Counted from the stretch's first letter, positions 37,531 to 48,034 are shown. The stretch: 64,000 nucleotides of DNA from Crenobacter oryzisoli (GCF_030385785.1 NZ_JAUEDK010000008.1:1-64000), one strand, 5' to 3'. Notes: generated by a model from the letters alone, not told the origin. Numbers and translations: made by a program.

Positions 37531-37544
37531 GTCTTATATAAGAC
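37531..37544. promoter_or_regulatory. Candidate GntR operator palindrome
   Basis: GTCTTATATAAGAC, a perfect 14-bp palindrome whose GT...TATA...AC form fits HutC/GntR-type operators. It lies between the divergent GntR and mdh genes. Confidence 0.6.
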
Positions 37545-37715
37545 ATAATTTTTATGGGGGTCATCAGCCCTTCTGATGCACGTCTGTCGACAGAAGCACT
37601 GTGCAGCCCCACTCAGCGTGATACACTCGAAGCGCTTTTATTGCAGAGCAATACACTCTAAGCAAGACCCTGCTCATCCCAAGAAATACACCCAAAGACT
37701 GAAGGAGAGTACCTG

Positions 37716-38696
37716 ATGAAAGCCCCCGTACGCGTTGCCGTTACCGGTGCTGCCGGCCAGATCGGCTACAGCCTGCTGTTCCGTATCGCCAGCGGCGAAA
37801 TGCTCGGCAAAGACCAGCCGGTGATCCTGCAACTGCTGGACCTGCCGCAGGCGCAAAACGCCGTTAAAGGCGTGATGATGGAACTGGAAGATTGTGCCTT
37901 CCCGCTGCTGGCGGGCATGATCGCGTCCGACGACCCGAAGGTGGCTTTCAAGGATGTTCAGGTCGCCCTTCTGGTCGGCGCCCGTCCGCGCAGCAAAGGC
38001 ATGGAGCGTAAGGATCTGCTGACCGCCAACGCCGAGATCTTCACCGTGCAGGGCAAGGCGCTGAACGAAGTGGCCGACCGCAACGTGAAGGTGCTGGTGG
38101 TAGGCAACCCGGCCAACACCAACGCCTACATTGCGATGAAGAGCGCTCCGGACCTGGATCCGAAAAACTTCACCGCCATGTTGCGTCTTGACCACAACCG
38201 CGCCCTGTCGCAACTGGCCGCCAAGTCGGGCAAGCAAGTCTCCGACATCGAGCACATGCTGGTCTGGGGCAACCACTCGCCGACCATGTACGCCGACTAC
38301 CGCTTCGCCACCGTAAACGGCGAATCGCTGAAGACCCTGATCAACGACGAAGCCTGGAACCGCGACGAGTTCCTGCCGACCGTCGGCAAGCGCGGCGCCG
38401 CCATCATCGAAGCGCGCGGCCTGTCCTCGGCTGCCTCGGCTGCCAACGCCGCCATCGACCACATCCGCGACTGGGTACTGGGCACCAATGGCAAGTGGGT
38501 GACCATGGGCATCCCGTCGGACGGCAGCTACGGCATCCCGGAAGGCGTGGTGTACGGCTACCCGGTGGTGTGCGAAAATGGCAAATATCAGATTGTGCAA
38601 GGCTTGGAAATCGACGAGTTCAGCCGCGAGCGGATGAACTTCACGCTGGCCGAACTGGAAGAAGAGCGCGCTGGCGTCGCTCACCTGCTCGGCTAA
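37716..38696 (+). CDS. mdh: Malate dehydrogenase (NAD-dependent)
   Basis: A 326-residue enzyme interconverting malate and oxaloacetate. The NAD motif [33 protein letters not shown], substrate Arg segment [12 protein letters not shown] and the catalytic His in [11 protein letters not shown] are present. The type is the beta-/gamma-proteobacterial LDH-like MDH. GAAGGAGAGTACCTG gives a strong ribosome-binding site. It is monocistronic with a following terminator. Confidence 0.98.
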   Translation: MKAPVRVAVTGAAGQIGYSLLFRIASGEMLGKDQPVILQLLDLPQAQNAVKGVMMELEDCAFPLLAGMIASDDPKVAFKDVQVALLVGARPRSKGMERKDLLTANAEIFTVQGKALNEVADRNVKVLVVGNPANTNAYIAMKSAPDLDPKNFTAMLRLDHNRALSQLAAKSGKQVSDIEHMLVWGNHSPTMYADYRFATVNGESLKTLINDEAWNRDEFLPTVGKRGAAIIEARGLSSAASAANAAIDHIRDWVLGTNGKWVTMGIPSDGSYGIPEGVVYGYPVVCENGKYQIVQGLEIDEFSRERMNFTLAELEEERAGVAHLLG

Positions 38697-38715
38697 TCCC
38701 CGCAGCCTTCCCGGC

Positions 38716-38743
38716 AAAAGCGCACCGCAAGGTGCGCTTTTTG
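38716..38743 (+). terminator. Intrinsic terminator after mdh
   Basis: AAAAGCGCACC-GCAA-GGTGCGCTTTTT; 20 bases past the mdh stop. Confidence 0.93.
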
Positions 38744-38803
38744 TGTTTCATCGAACCGGCCTTGCCCGCAATAATCAATTACTTACGTTTTGGAGTGTGC
38801 ACC

Positions 38804-39911
38804 ATGATCGAAGCCGAAATCCTCAACCAGATCGAGGCCAAACTGGCGGACCTGGCGTCGCGTGGCGCCGACATTCGGGGGTATCTTTGACTACGACGGC
38901 AAAAAAGACCGTCTTGAAGAAGTCTCCCGCCTGACCGAAGACCCGGACGTCTGGAACGAGCCGAAAAAGGCGCAGGAACTGGGCCGCGAGCGCAAGCAGC
39001 TCGAGGACGTGGTACTGGTGCTCGACAGCATCGGCGCCGGCCTTGCCGACGGCAAGGACCTGCTGGAAATGGCGATCGCCGAGGAAGACGACGACACCAT
39101 CCACGCCGTACAGGCCGACCTCGAAGAGATCGAGGCCAAGCTCGCCCAGCTCGAGTTCCGCCGCATGTTCAACCACCCGATGGACCCGAACCACTGCTTC
39201 CTGGACATCCAGGCCGGCGCCGGTGGCACCGAGGCGCAGGACTGGGCCGGTATGCTGTTGCGCATGTACGTGCGCTATGCCGAGCGCAAAGGGTTCAAGG
39301 TCGACGTGCTGGAAGAGTCCGACGGCGAAGTGGCCGGCATCTCCAGCGCCACTATCAAGATTGAAGGCGAATACGCGTTCGGCCTGCTGCGCACCGAAAC
39401 CGGTGTGCACCGCCTGGTACGCGTGTCGCCGTACGACTCGAACGCGCGTCGCCACACCTCGTTCGCGTCGGTGTTCGTCTACCCGGAAGTGGACGACTCA
39501 TTCGAGATCGACATCAACCCGGCCGACCTGCGCGTCGACACCTACCGTGCGTCGGGCGCCGGCGGCCAGCACATCAACAAGACCGACTCGGCGGTGCGGA
39601 TCACCCACAACCCGACCGGCATCGTGGTGCAGTGTCAGAACGACCGTTCGCAGCACCGCAACCGCGACGAAGCAATGAACATGCTGCGCGCCAAGCTGTT
39701 CGAGCTCGAAATGAAGAAGCGCAGCGAAGCCAAGCAGGCACTGGAAGACACCAAGACCGACGTGGGCTGGGGCCACCAGATCCGCTCGTACGTGTTCGAC
39801 CAGTCGCGTATCAAGGACCTGCGCACCAGCTATGAGGTCGGCAACATCAAGTCGGTGATGGACGGCGATCTCGACGGCTTCATCGAAGCCAGCCTCAAGC
39901 AAGGCGTTTAA
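38804..39911 (+). CDS. prfB: Peptide chain release factor 2, with programmed +1 frameshift
   Basis: The gene is read as 38804-38887 joined to 38889-39911, about 368 residues. The first frame ends [10 protein letters not shown]...RGYL then TGA (38888-38890); skipping one base continues [17 protein letters not shown]2 ends translation at UGA and UAA. The peptidyl-hydrolysis motif GAGGQ is in [16 protein letters not shown]. The stop-codon-recognising tripeptide, SPF in E. coli, reads SPY here (Tyr codon 39432-39434). It is followed by lysS, the usual prfB-lysS order. Confidence 0.96.
38877..38891 (+). other. RF2 autoregulatory frameshift site
   Basis: CGG GGG TAT CTT TGA C: an internal Shine-Dalgarno-like GGGGG, the slippery CTT codon and the in-frame UGA. 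When RF2 is scarce the ribosome slips +1 at CTT and makes full-length protein. Confidence 0.95.
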
Positions 39912-39930
39912 TACATTGGCCGAATCGACT

Positions 39931-39962
39931 GCCCGCTGCCGCCCCTGCGGCAGCGGGCTTAT
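39931..39962 (+). terminator. Hairpin between prfB and lysS
   Basis: GCCCGCTGCCG / CGGCAGCGGGC with a six-base loop, followed by TTAT. The T-tract is short, so it may only attenuate read-through into lysS. Confidence 0.5.
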
Positions 39963-39983
39963 CAGTAGCTATTGGAGTTGAAT

Positions 39984-41489
<1,506 letters not shown>

Positions 41490-41581
41490 GCTCCGACAAA
41501 ATCCAAAATGTTTGTAGGTTTGCAGTGTTGGTGACTAATTTGAGCATCTAAATGAAAATTCAAACAGTCGCTTGAATCAAG

Positions 41582-41611
41582 AAGCCCCGACAAAGTGTCG
41601 GGGCTTTTTTC
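41582..41611 (+). terminator. Intrinsic terminator after lysS
   Basis: AGCCCCGACA-AAG-TGTCGGGGCT followed by six T, about 95 bases past the stop. Confidence 0.93.
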
Positions 41612-41639
41612 TTTTTAGCTAGGCAGTGTCGTCACGAGT

Positions 41640-41950
41640 CGTACCGTTGAGGCAGCCCACGTTACACATGCAAGCATGAACGACCTTGCCACGCTCACAA
41701 TCATGACCCATCACCGACATGACCTCTCCGACACGGCGTGGAACCACACCTCCTCCGCCGACAAGGCTGCTGGGGAGGTGTCGCGCTCGACAACCGCCGC
41801 CTCCTCAACGCCGTGTTCTGGATTTTGCGCACCGGTGCGCCCTGGCATGACCTGCCGCCAGATGACGGCGACTGGAAAAGCACCCACCGGCGCTTTTGCC
41901 GTTGGAGTCGAGAAACGTGGTCTTCCCATGCCATGCTGATGAGTTTCCGG
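41640..41950 (+). pseudogene. IS5-family (IS427-like) transposase N-terminal fragment, frameshifted
   Basis: One frame gives MTHHRHDLSDTAWNH (ATG 41704) and, after a shift near 41738, another gives LDNRRLLNAVFWILRTGAPWHDLPPDDGDWKSTHRRFCRW. Together they form the N-terminal DUF4096-type region of IS5/IS427 transposases. The DDE catalytic part is absent. The element is a dead remnant lying between the lysS terminator and the TPP enzyme gene, and may have carried the latter's present promoter context. Confidence 0.8.
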
Positions 41951-42113
41951 AATGAGGTCAGCAGAATGCATCGCTTGAGGGACCAGAAAGGAAGGCCGAG
42001 ACTGGGCTTCGGGTTCACGCGATCACGACATCCCCCCGGCGGGCGCAGGCTGACCCCGGCCACACAACGCCGCACCAGGATCGCGCTTCTTTTGAAGATT
42101 GGAGAGAGTTGCC

Positions 42114-43772
42114 ATGCAAGACACCAAGGTGCCGCGTAACGGTGGACGGATTCTGGTCGATTCACTGGTCAAGAACGGCGTTGAGGCCGTGTATTGCGTA
42201 CCCGGTGAGAGCTATCTGCCGGTACTTGACGCGCTGCGTGATGAATCAGGTGTGCGCACCGTCGTAACCCGCCACGAAGGGGCGGCATCGTACATGGCCG
42301 ACGCCTACGGCAAGTTGACCGGCCGTCCAGGTATCTGCTTCGTCACGCGCGGGCCGGGCGCGACCCACGCCAGCAACGGCGTGCACACCGCGATGCAGGA
42401 CTCGACCCCAATGATCCTATTCATCGGCCAGGTCGAGCGCTCTTTTCTTGGTCGTGAAGCCTTCCAGGAAGTGGATTACCTCAAGATGTTCGGTGGTCTG
42501 GCCAAGTGGGTGACGCAGATCGACAGTGCCGATCGTATCCCCGAGGTAGTGGCACGCGCCTTCCACGTGGCCATGTCCGGCCGGCCTGGCCCGGTGGTGG
42601 TGGCCTTGCCGGACGACCTCCTGTTCAACCAGGCCGTGGTCGGAGCAGCCGTGCAAGCAAGGCCGGTGCAGGCATCGCCCAATCCGGCCGATCTGATCGA
42701 ACTGCGCAGGCTTTTAGCCATGGCCCAGCGCCCGTTGCTGATCGTCGGTGGCAGCGGCTGGAACGCCGACGCCAGTCAGGCGCTGCGCTGCTTTGCGACG
42801 ACCAACGCGCTGCCGGTGGCCACTGCCTTCCGCCGCCAGGACCTGTTCGACAACACGGACCCACACTACGCCGGCCATCTCGGCTTCGGTTTGTCACCGC
42901 ACCTGGCCCAACGGGTACGCGAGGCCGATCTGATCCTGGCCGTTGGCACCCGCCTGGGCGAGATCACCAGCAACGGCTACAGCCTGCTTGAGTGCCCTTT
43001 GCCGCAACAGACACTGATCCATGTCCACGCCGATCCCGAAGAACTCGGGCGCGTTTACCACGCGTGTTTACCGATCAACGCCGGCGTGCAGGCCTTCGCC
43101 AAAGCGCTTGCCGCACTGGAACCCGTCGAGAGCACAGCATGGCATGAGTGGACGCGCGATGCTCACGCCGAGTATCTCGCCTTCAGCACACCGCCGGAGA
43201 CGCTGCCCGAACTGTCCGGTGTCGATTTGGGCAAGGTAATGACCTACCTGCGGGAAGCCTTGCCGAAGGACGCCATCGTCAGCAACGGCGCCGGCAACTA
43301 CGCAGTCTGGGTGCACCGTTTCTACCGCTACCGCCAGCCCGCCACCGAACTCGCACCGACCAACGGTGCGATGGGCTATGGCCTACCGGCTGCGATCGCC
43401 GCCAAGCTTCAGCACCCCGAACGCCAAGTCATCTGCTTCGCCGGCGACGGCTGCTTCATGATGTACCCACAGGAACTCGCCACCGCATTGCAATTCAATG
43501 CGGCGGTGGTGGTCATCGTCGTCAACAACGGCATGTACGGCACCATCCGCATGCATCAGGAACGCGAATACCCTGCGCGAGTCTTCGCCACCGAACTCAT
43601 GAACCCCGACTTCGTCGCGCTGGCGCAAGCCTGCGGCGCCCATGCCGAGGCGGTGGAACGTAGCGAGGACTTCCCGGCAGCATTTGTGCGCGCCACCCAG
43701 GCTGGTCGCCCGGCGCTGATCGAATTGAAGGTGGACCCGCTCCAGCTCACCCCGCAGATGCGGCTGAGCTGA
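42114..43772 (+). CDS. Thiamine-diphosphate-dependent enzyme, acetolactate-synthase-like
   Basis: A 552-residue protein with the three-domain TPP fold: Pyr domain with the catalytic Glu in TRHEGAASYMADAYGKLTG, a central FAD/nucleotide-type domain, and a PP domain with GDGCFMMYPQELATALQ...VVVNNGMYG (the GDG-N26-NN motif). It resembles acetolactate synthase large subunits and related decarboxylases/ligases; no small regulatory subunit is next to it, so a catabolic relative is more likely than biosynthetic IlvB. The start MQDTKVPRN follows GGAGAGAG. It is an intact gene between IS remnants. Confidence 0.85.
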   Translation: MQDTKVPRNGGRILVDSLVKNGVEAVYCVPGESYLPVLDALRDESGVRTVVTRHEGAASYMADAYGKLTGRPGICFVTRGPGATHASNGVHTAMQDSTPMILFIGQVERSFLGREAFQEVDYLKMFGGLAKWVTQIDSADRIPEVVARAFHVAMSGRPGPVVVALPDDLLFNQAVVGAAVQARPVQASPNPADLIELRRLLAMAQRPLLIVGGSGWNADASQALRCFATTNALPVATAFRRQDLFDNTDPHYAGHLGFGLSPHLAQRVREADLILAVGTRLGEITSNGYSLLECPLPQQTLIHVHADPEELGRVYHACLPINAGVQAFAKALAALEPVESTAWHEWTRDAHAEYLAFSTPPETLPELSGVDLGKVMTYLREALPKDAIVSNGAGNYAVWVHRFYRYRQPATELAPTNGAMGYGLPAAIAAKLQHPERQVICFAGDGCFMMYPQELATALQFNAAVVVIVVNNGMYGTIRMHQEREYPARVFATELMNPDFVALAQACGAHAEAVERSEDFPAAFVRATQAGRPALIELKVDPLQLTPQMRLS

Positions 43773-43805
43773 GCCGCCTACCTGACGGAAGGTCGCAATG
43801 CACAA

Positions 43806-43830
43806 AGCCCCAGCTCGGAAAGCTGGGGCT
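43806..43830 (-). terminator. Terminator-like hairpin beyond the 5S relic
   Basis: AGCCCCAGCT-CGGAA-AGCTGGGGCT, ten-base perfect stem, followed on the minus strand by TTGTG. Its place directly after the 5S-like sequence is that of an rrn-operon terminator; it can also end the TPP-enzyme transcript. Confidence 0.65.
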
Positions 43831-43840
43831 AGTTGTGTGT

Positions 43841-43940
43841 GGGGCTGACGGTGACCTACTTTCAGCTACACCATCATCGGTGCGGAGCGTTTCACAGCCG
43901 TGTTCGGGAGGGAAGGCCTGGCCCCACCTCGCTCTAGCCA
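43841..43940 (-). rRNA. Degenerate 5S rRNA (orphan, probably a pseudogene)
   Basis: The minus strand reads GCGAGGTGGGGCCAGGCCTT, CCCGAACACGGCTGTGAAACG, CCGATGATGGTGTAGCTGAAAGTAGGTCACC, then GTCAGCCCC. This matches bacterial 5S rRNA order (CCCGAAC, GTGAAAC, CGATGATAGT, GAAAGTAGGTC). About ten bases of the variable arm are missing, and the 5' strand of the terminal stem is absent. No 23S 3' end is found upstream. Confidence 0.75.
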
Positions 43941-44029
43941 TAATCAGGAACGGTTCTGTCGCGTAAGGCAGTAAAGACGCGAGAACCCCGAAGACACCAC
44001 TGGCTTATGCCGCTAGCAACTAGCATTGC

Positions 44030-44146
44030 TCTGCTGCGGATGGTTTGCTCCCAACGAGGCACTGCAACCTGGCCCTTTGCAATCATGAGCATGAACTCGA
44101 TGCCGCCCAAGTCACGCTGATCATGCAGGGGTAGATGCTGTAACAC
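44030..44146 (-). pseudogene. Transposase C-terminal remnant, IS6-family-like
   Basis: The minus frame contains DLGGIEFMLMIAKGQV, close to the conserved end of IS6-family transposases (AGIE-MHMI-KGQ). Nothing else of the element is recognisable. It lies immediately upstream of the 5S relic on the same strand. Confidence 0.4.
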
Positions 44147-44259
44147 ACATTAACAAACTCCGAGTGAAAGCCGGTAGGCTCAATGCATGAGTGGGGCGTT
44201 ACCCCTTGAGAGGACTTCCAATGTGCGGCACAGATACCGGATCAGGCTCCACGCAACGT

Positions 44260-45105
44260 CGTTACGCTGCGGCAGACGAAAACCGCTTGGCAAGCTCGCT
44301 CAGGCCATCTTCGTAGATGCCCTGACTGGAGTTGGCCCTGTTCGAGCACACCCAGCAACGCATTCGACTGACGCGGGACGGGCGTACCTTCCTGAGCGAG
44401 GCACGCGCCTTCCTGAGGCACGCCAGCCGGCTGGAATCGCTGGCGCGGCGGCTGGGCAAGGGCGATGAAGGGGGCTATGTATCGGCTATCTGGAAACCGC
44501 GATGCACTCAGGCGTATTGCCTCGTGCACTGAAGGCCCTGCGGGGGGGGGGGAGCGCTCTGCCGTGCACATTGCGTTGTACAGCTATCATTCCGCGGCGC
44601 AGCTGGAAGGCTTGCGCGAACGCAGCCTCGACGTGGCGCTGGTCAGCGAGCCGCCAACGACACGGATCTGGATTCGGCGCTGGTGTTGAACGACCCGATG
44701 CTGCTTGCCGTGCCCGAAGGCCACCCGCTTGCCGGGCAGCGGGATGTCACGGCCGACGACCTTGCGGCACAGCATTGGATCGACGTGGCGCAGAAGGAAA
44801 GCGCGTTGCGTCATGGCACCTTCGTTGCCGCATGCGCGAAGGCGGGCTTTGCTCCGGAAATTACCGTGGAGGCGACCGAGCCGCTTGCCGCATTGGGACT
44901 TGTCGCTGCCGGACTCGGCGTGACGATGATTCAGCAGAGCCTGCGACACCAGGTGCCGGAAGGCGTCGTGCTACGCGAACTCCCGTGGTTCTGCTATCGA
45001 ACGCCCCTTTGGGTCGCCTGGCATAAGGTCAATCTCCGGCCATTGGTCGGCATCTTCCGCAAAATTCTAACCAGTGCGAACTCCGTCGCGTTATCGGACG
45101 AATGA
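44260..45105 (+). pseudogene. LysR-family regulator, multiply frameshifted
   Basis: Pieces in successive frames rebuild a LysR protein: LALFEHTQQRIRLTRDGRTF (about 44330-44480), IGYLETAMHSGVLPRALKAL (44480-44545), VHIALYSYHSAAQLEGLRER (44564-44660) and LLAVPEGHPLAGQ onward to 45105. The N-terminal HTH region before 44330 is compressed and unreadable. One frame change coincides with an 11-G run at 44542-44552. It is a dead regulator gene, possibly the former regulator of the TPP enzyme upstream. Confidence 0.8.
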
Positions 45106-45137
45106 GGCCTGCATAGGCGTGATGCAATCCGCTGAAT

Positions 45138-45203
45138 AGGCATGTTGAGCGTCATTTCAACACAGGATCACCCGAGTGCAGCAGATCGTGAACAGGTTCT
45201 GAG
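45138..45203 (+). mobile_element. MITE-like element, partial copy 3
   Basis: GGCATGTTGAGCGTCATTTCAACACAGGATCACCCGAGTGCAGCAGATCGTGAACAGGTTCT matches the right half of the element at 17530-17666 (split here for length; see 45138-45199). The left half is missing. Confidence 0.75.
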
Positions 45204-45245
45204 AACTCGCCCTGCCAACGGCCCATGCATATGTCGGAATAGGAT

Positions 45246-46142
45246 TTACTCCGCTGCCACTACCGAGCGCAGGCAGTTCGCCAGCGCCTTCACCGCCGGC
45301 CCCGTATGTTCCGAGTCGGCATACACCAGAGATAGAGCCTCCTTCCGCGACTGCCCGCATTTGAGCGGTAGTTTCTGCAACCGCCCTTCGGCCAAGCCCA
45401 CCGCAACCCACTCGATCGGCAGCCAGGCGAAGCCCAGCCCCGCCTCCACCACTTCGAGCATGGTCTGGGGGTTGCCGAACGTCCAGCGCCGCTCGGCGCC
45501 AAGCCAGCCATCGTCGCGCGGATGGCGCTCTCCGGAGTCGCGCAGCAGGACCTGATTGTGCATCACCAGATCGGACAGGTTCAGCTCCCGGCTCAACTGA
45601 AACAACGGATGTTCCGCCGCGGCCACCGCCACCAGTTCCACGTCCATCAGCCAGTCGCCGATGAAGCCCTGCGGCACCCGCCGCACCACCGCCAGCTCGA
45701 CCTTGCCTCCATACAGCGCCTCATCGGCGCCGGACCTCACCACCTCGTGCACCTGCACCCGGGTCTGCGTGCAGGTACCGGCGAATTCGCTCAATGTTTT
45801 CAGCAGCAGTCGGGTAGGAAACAATGCGTCGACCGCCAGTGTGACCTCCGGCTCCCAGCCCTGGTCGAGCGCCCGCGCCCGCCCTTCCAGCCGTAGTGCC
45901 GCGTCGATCAGCGGCCGCGCGTCGCGCAGCAGCGCCTCGCCCACCGCCGTCAGCTTCATGCGCCGTCCCTCGGGTTCAAGCAGCGTCACGCCGAGCGACT
46001 CCTGCAGCCGAGCCACCGCATAGCTGACCGACGACTGGCTGCGATGCATCGCCTCGGCCGCCTGCGCATAGCCGCCGTGCTCGACGATGGCCATCAACAC
46101 CCGCCACTGCTCGAGTGACGAGCGGGGAAAGAGTTCGTTCAT
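45246..46142 (-). CDS. LysR-family transcriptional regulator
   Basis: A 298-residue LysR protein with HTH at about residues 10-50 (WRVLMAIVEHGGYAQAAEAMHRSQSSVSYAVARLQESLG) and a complete effector-binding domain. It is divergent from a small secreted-protein gene at 46298, with 155 bases between. That AT-rich gap should contain both promoters. The target and ligand are unknown. Confidence 0.92.
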   Translation of the reverse strand: MNELFPRSSLEQWRVLMAIVEHGGYAQAAEAMHRSQSSVSYAVARLQESLGVTLLEPEGRRMKLTAVGEALLRDARPLIDAALRLEGRARALDQGWEPEVTLAVDALFPTRLLLKTLSEFAGTCTQTRVQVHEVVRSGADEALYGGKVELAVVRRVPQGFIGDWLMDVELVAVAAAEHPLFQLSRELNLSDLVMHNQVLLRDSGERHPRDDGWLGAERRWTFGNPQTMLEVVEAGLGFAWLPIEWVAVGLAEGRLQKLPLKCGQSRKEALSLVYADSEHTGPAVKALANCLRSVVAAE

Positions 46143-46297
46143 ATCGAAAAATCAGATTAATTTGACCGGAAATTTACGCTTTTTCTATCACATTTTCCAG
46201 GTGTACAGTCCACTCCATCGTAGTGCGATACATAAAGACCGACCCCATTCGGCCAACCTACGCGCTGCGGCAAACCGCAAACTGACCGAAGGAGATC

Positions 46298-46513
46298 ATG
46301 ATGAAAACCGCAACCCTGATCGCTGCTTCCCTGCTGACCCTCGCCACCGGCTTGGCCTACGCCGACCACGGCGAAGAACGCATCCAGGCGCTGAACGGCC
46401 GCCAACTGCAAACGCAAGTTCAACTGCAAAAAACCGATGCCGAGCGCCAGGCCGCCAACGATTACGCCGCCAAAGCGATCGCCGCCAACCCCGACAACTA
46501 CCGCAACCACTAA
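46298..46513 (+). CDS. 71-residue secreted protein of unknown function
   Basis: A signal peptide (MMKTATLIAASLLTLATGLAYA, cleavage after AYA) precedes a mature part of about 49 residues rich in Ala, Gln and charged residues (HGEERIQALNGRQLQTQVQL) that looks like a single helix. GGAGATC precedes the start; two adjacent ATGs are possible. A terminator follows. It is divergent from the LysR gene at 45246, the likely regulator. I recognise no family. Confidence 0.65.
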   Translation: MMKTATLIAASLLTLATGLAYADHGEERIQALNGRQLQTQVQLQKTDAERQAANDYAAKAIAANPDNYRNH

Positions 46514-46543
46514 GCGGCTCGACGCACCGCCGACTCGACCGCG

Positions 46544-46572
46544 ACGGGCTGCCCCATGGGTAGCCCGTTTTG
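46544..46572 (+). terminator. Terminator after the small secreted protein
   Basis: ACGGGCT...AGCCCGT stem with an inner CCC/GGG pairing, followed by TTTGTTTG. Confidence 0.7.
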
Positions 46573-46728
46573 TTTGTTCACCCCCGCAAACGGCCTCCTG
46601 AAAACATTCAATTATCAGCAGATTGTTTACTGGCTTTTTTTGCGCTTTTTTATCGATAAATCTGTACCAATAATGGCTTCACAGCCGAACGCCCTGCTGG
46701 CTACCGAATCGACACGAAGCCCACTCAG

Positions 46729-46818
46729 GACAGACTGATCGCCATCGTTTCCCGCATTCTGATGGCCCAGATATTCGTCATCTCAGGCTTTGGCAAGCTC
46801 GGCGCAGGTTTTGCCGCC
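46729..46818 (+). pseudogene. DoxX-family fragment
   Basis: The frame reads DRLIAIVSRILMAQIFVISGFGKLGAG, the first membrane helix and following motif of DoxX proteins (small four-helix membrane proteins). The remaining three helices are missing and no start is in frame. Confidence 0.55.
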
Positions 46819-47267
46819 CCAGGTGTCCACGGCACACATGGGCGTGACGGAAACCACATCAGCGACCTGACCGTCAGCCACCAGCCCGAGCGGCACCGTT
46901 CGTGATTCTCGACGCGGACAAGCAGGCCGCCGCGAGCGCAAATTCACTATCAACTTGCAGTTCGTCCATCTTTGTCTCTGCTGCTCACGAGATCGTGAAC
47001 CGGCTCTGAGCTCAAACGTTCGAACGTCTACTTTCCAAAAGCATGAATGTCGGCTCAGGGTCGCAAGTGAGCATTTCTCGAATTAGAAAGCCAACGTTCG
47101 GCGCCGGGACAGGAAACTGCCCAGTTAAGTGGTCTTGAGGGGACGCTCAGGGTAGAAGGGGTGGCGGTCCATTTAGGACGAGGAGCGGTCACTTGGAGGA
47201 CTGTGATGTCGCCTGCAAGAGAGTGATGGGAGCGCCCACGGTCCTAAGCATACCTCTGGTCCGGACC

Positions 47268-47345
47268 GGCTTTCGGAGACGGAATAGCCGCGCCCAGTGA
47301 CTTGCTTGACGGCCTCTTGTTTGAATTCGGGCGTAAAACGCTGTG
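47268..47345 (-). pseudogene. IS3-family OrfA N-terminal remnant
   Basis: The minus frame reads QRFTPEFKQEAVKQVTGRGYSVSE, the opening of IS3-family OrfA helix-turn-helix proteins. No OrfB or inverted repeats are recognised. Confidence 0.6.
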
Positions 47346-47496
47346 TGCTCTCGGCCCCCTCCTCTGCTCAAATCATAGGGCAGGAATGTCTACTGGAGCC
47401 GGGACAGTCCGCCACCTTAAGTTAGTGTCTGCGGAGAACGAGACAGACCATTGCAACAACGCCTTACTCCATCTCGAAGGGGAAGCCGTTGTGACC

Positions 47497-47946
47497 TTAC
47501 ACACGCCCACGTGCGATGAGGAAAGCACCCACGACGAGCAGTCCGGCCCCAAGAAAAGAAAGGGCGCTGGTCCGTGCATAGGCCGCATCTGCTTTGCAGG
47601 CATCGACGAGCAGTCCCGCGATGAGCTGGCTTGCCACGAGGACGGCAATGGTCGCGGCGGCGCCGACCTTCTGGTAGCCAATGATCCCGGCAAAGACGAA
47701 GAATGATCCCAGTACCCCCGGCAAGATGCTCCAAGGACGGAGTGCGCCGACTGCTTCGGTGACGCCGCTGAGGCCGTTGCGCAGCAACAGCACGGTGAGG
47801 AGCAGCACCAAGCCCATGCTGGAATTGATCAGCAGGGTAATGACCACCGTCGATACGCTCTCTGTGATACGCACCATTAAGAGGTTCTGCACGACGAGCG
47901 CCACACCGGCTGCGGCCAGGAGGGCAATGGTGAGATACGAGTTCAT
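47497..47946 (-). CDS. Small DMT-superfamily transporter (YdcZ/DUF606-like)
   Basis: A 149-residue membrane protein with about five hydrophobic helices. It matches the half-size DMT pattern: an N-terminal helix with NLLMVRITES, then LINSSMGLVLLL, WSILPGVLGSFFVFAGIIGYQKVGAA and a C-terminal LGAGLLVVGAFLIARGR. Family members have no assigned substrate. The gene is complete and lies downstream of a GNAT/XRE pair. Confidence 0.8.
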   Translation of the reverse strand: MNSYLTIALLAAAGVALVVQNLLMVRITESVSTVVITLLINSSMGLVLLLTVLLLRNGLSGVTEAVGALRPWSILPGVLGSFFVFAGIIGYQKVGAAATIAVLVASQLIAGLLVDACKADAAYARTSALSFLGAGLLVVGAFLIARGRV

Positions 47947-48034
47947 TGGGGGGATTCATGACGGAGCTGCGCCTCATCCTGTCACGTGAGCGGGTCAGAG
48001 CAAGCCCGCGTTCACGGCCTCGGCGCTCGCCGGA

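Larger units (their letters stand above)
46514..47496. other. Gene-poor region with mobile-element and gene debris
   Basis: Contains a terminator, a DoxX-like fragment (46729-46818), a possible MITE end (AGATCGTGAACCGGCTCTGA at 46990-47009), and an IS3 OrfA remnant (47268-47345). The rest shows no recognisable gene. Confidence 0.6.

Noticed and set aside
43934-44146. A 70-residue minus-strand ORF as a real gene
   Set aside because: Only a short stretch resembles a transposase end; the rest runs into the 5S-like sequence, so it is a remnant.
46556-46738. 60-residue ORF beginning MGSPFCLF
   Set aside because: It starts inside a terminator hairpin, has no ribosome-binding site and overlaps a DoxX fragment in another frame.
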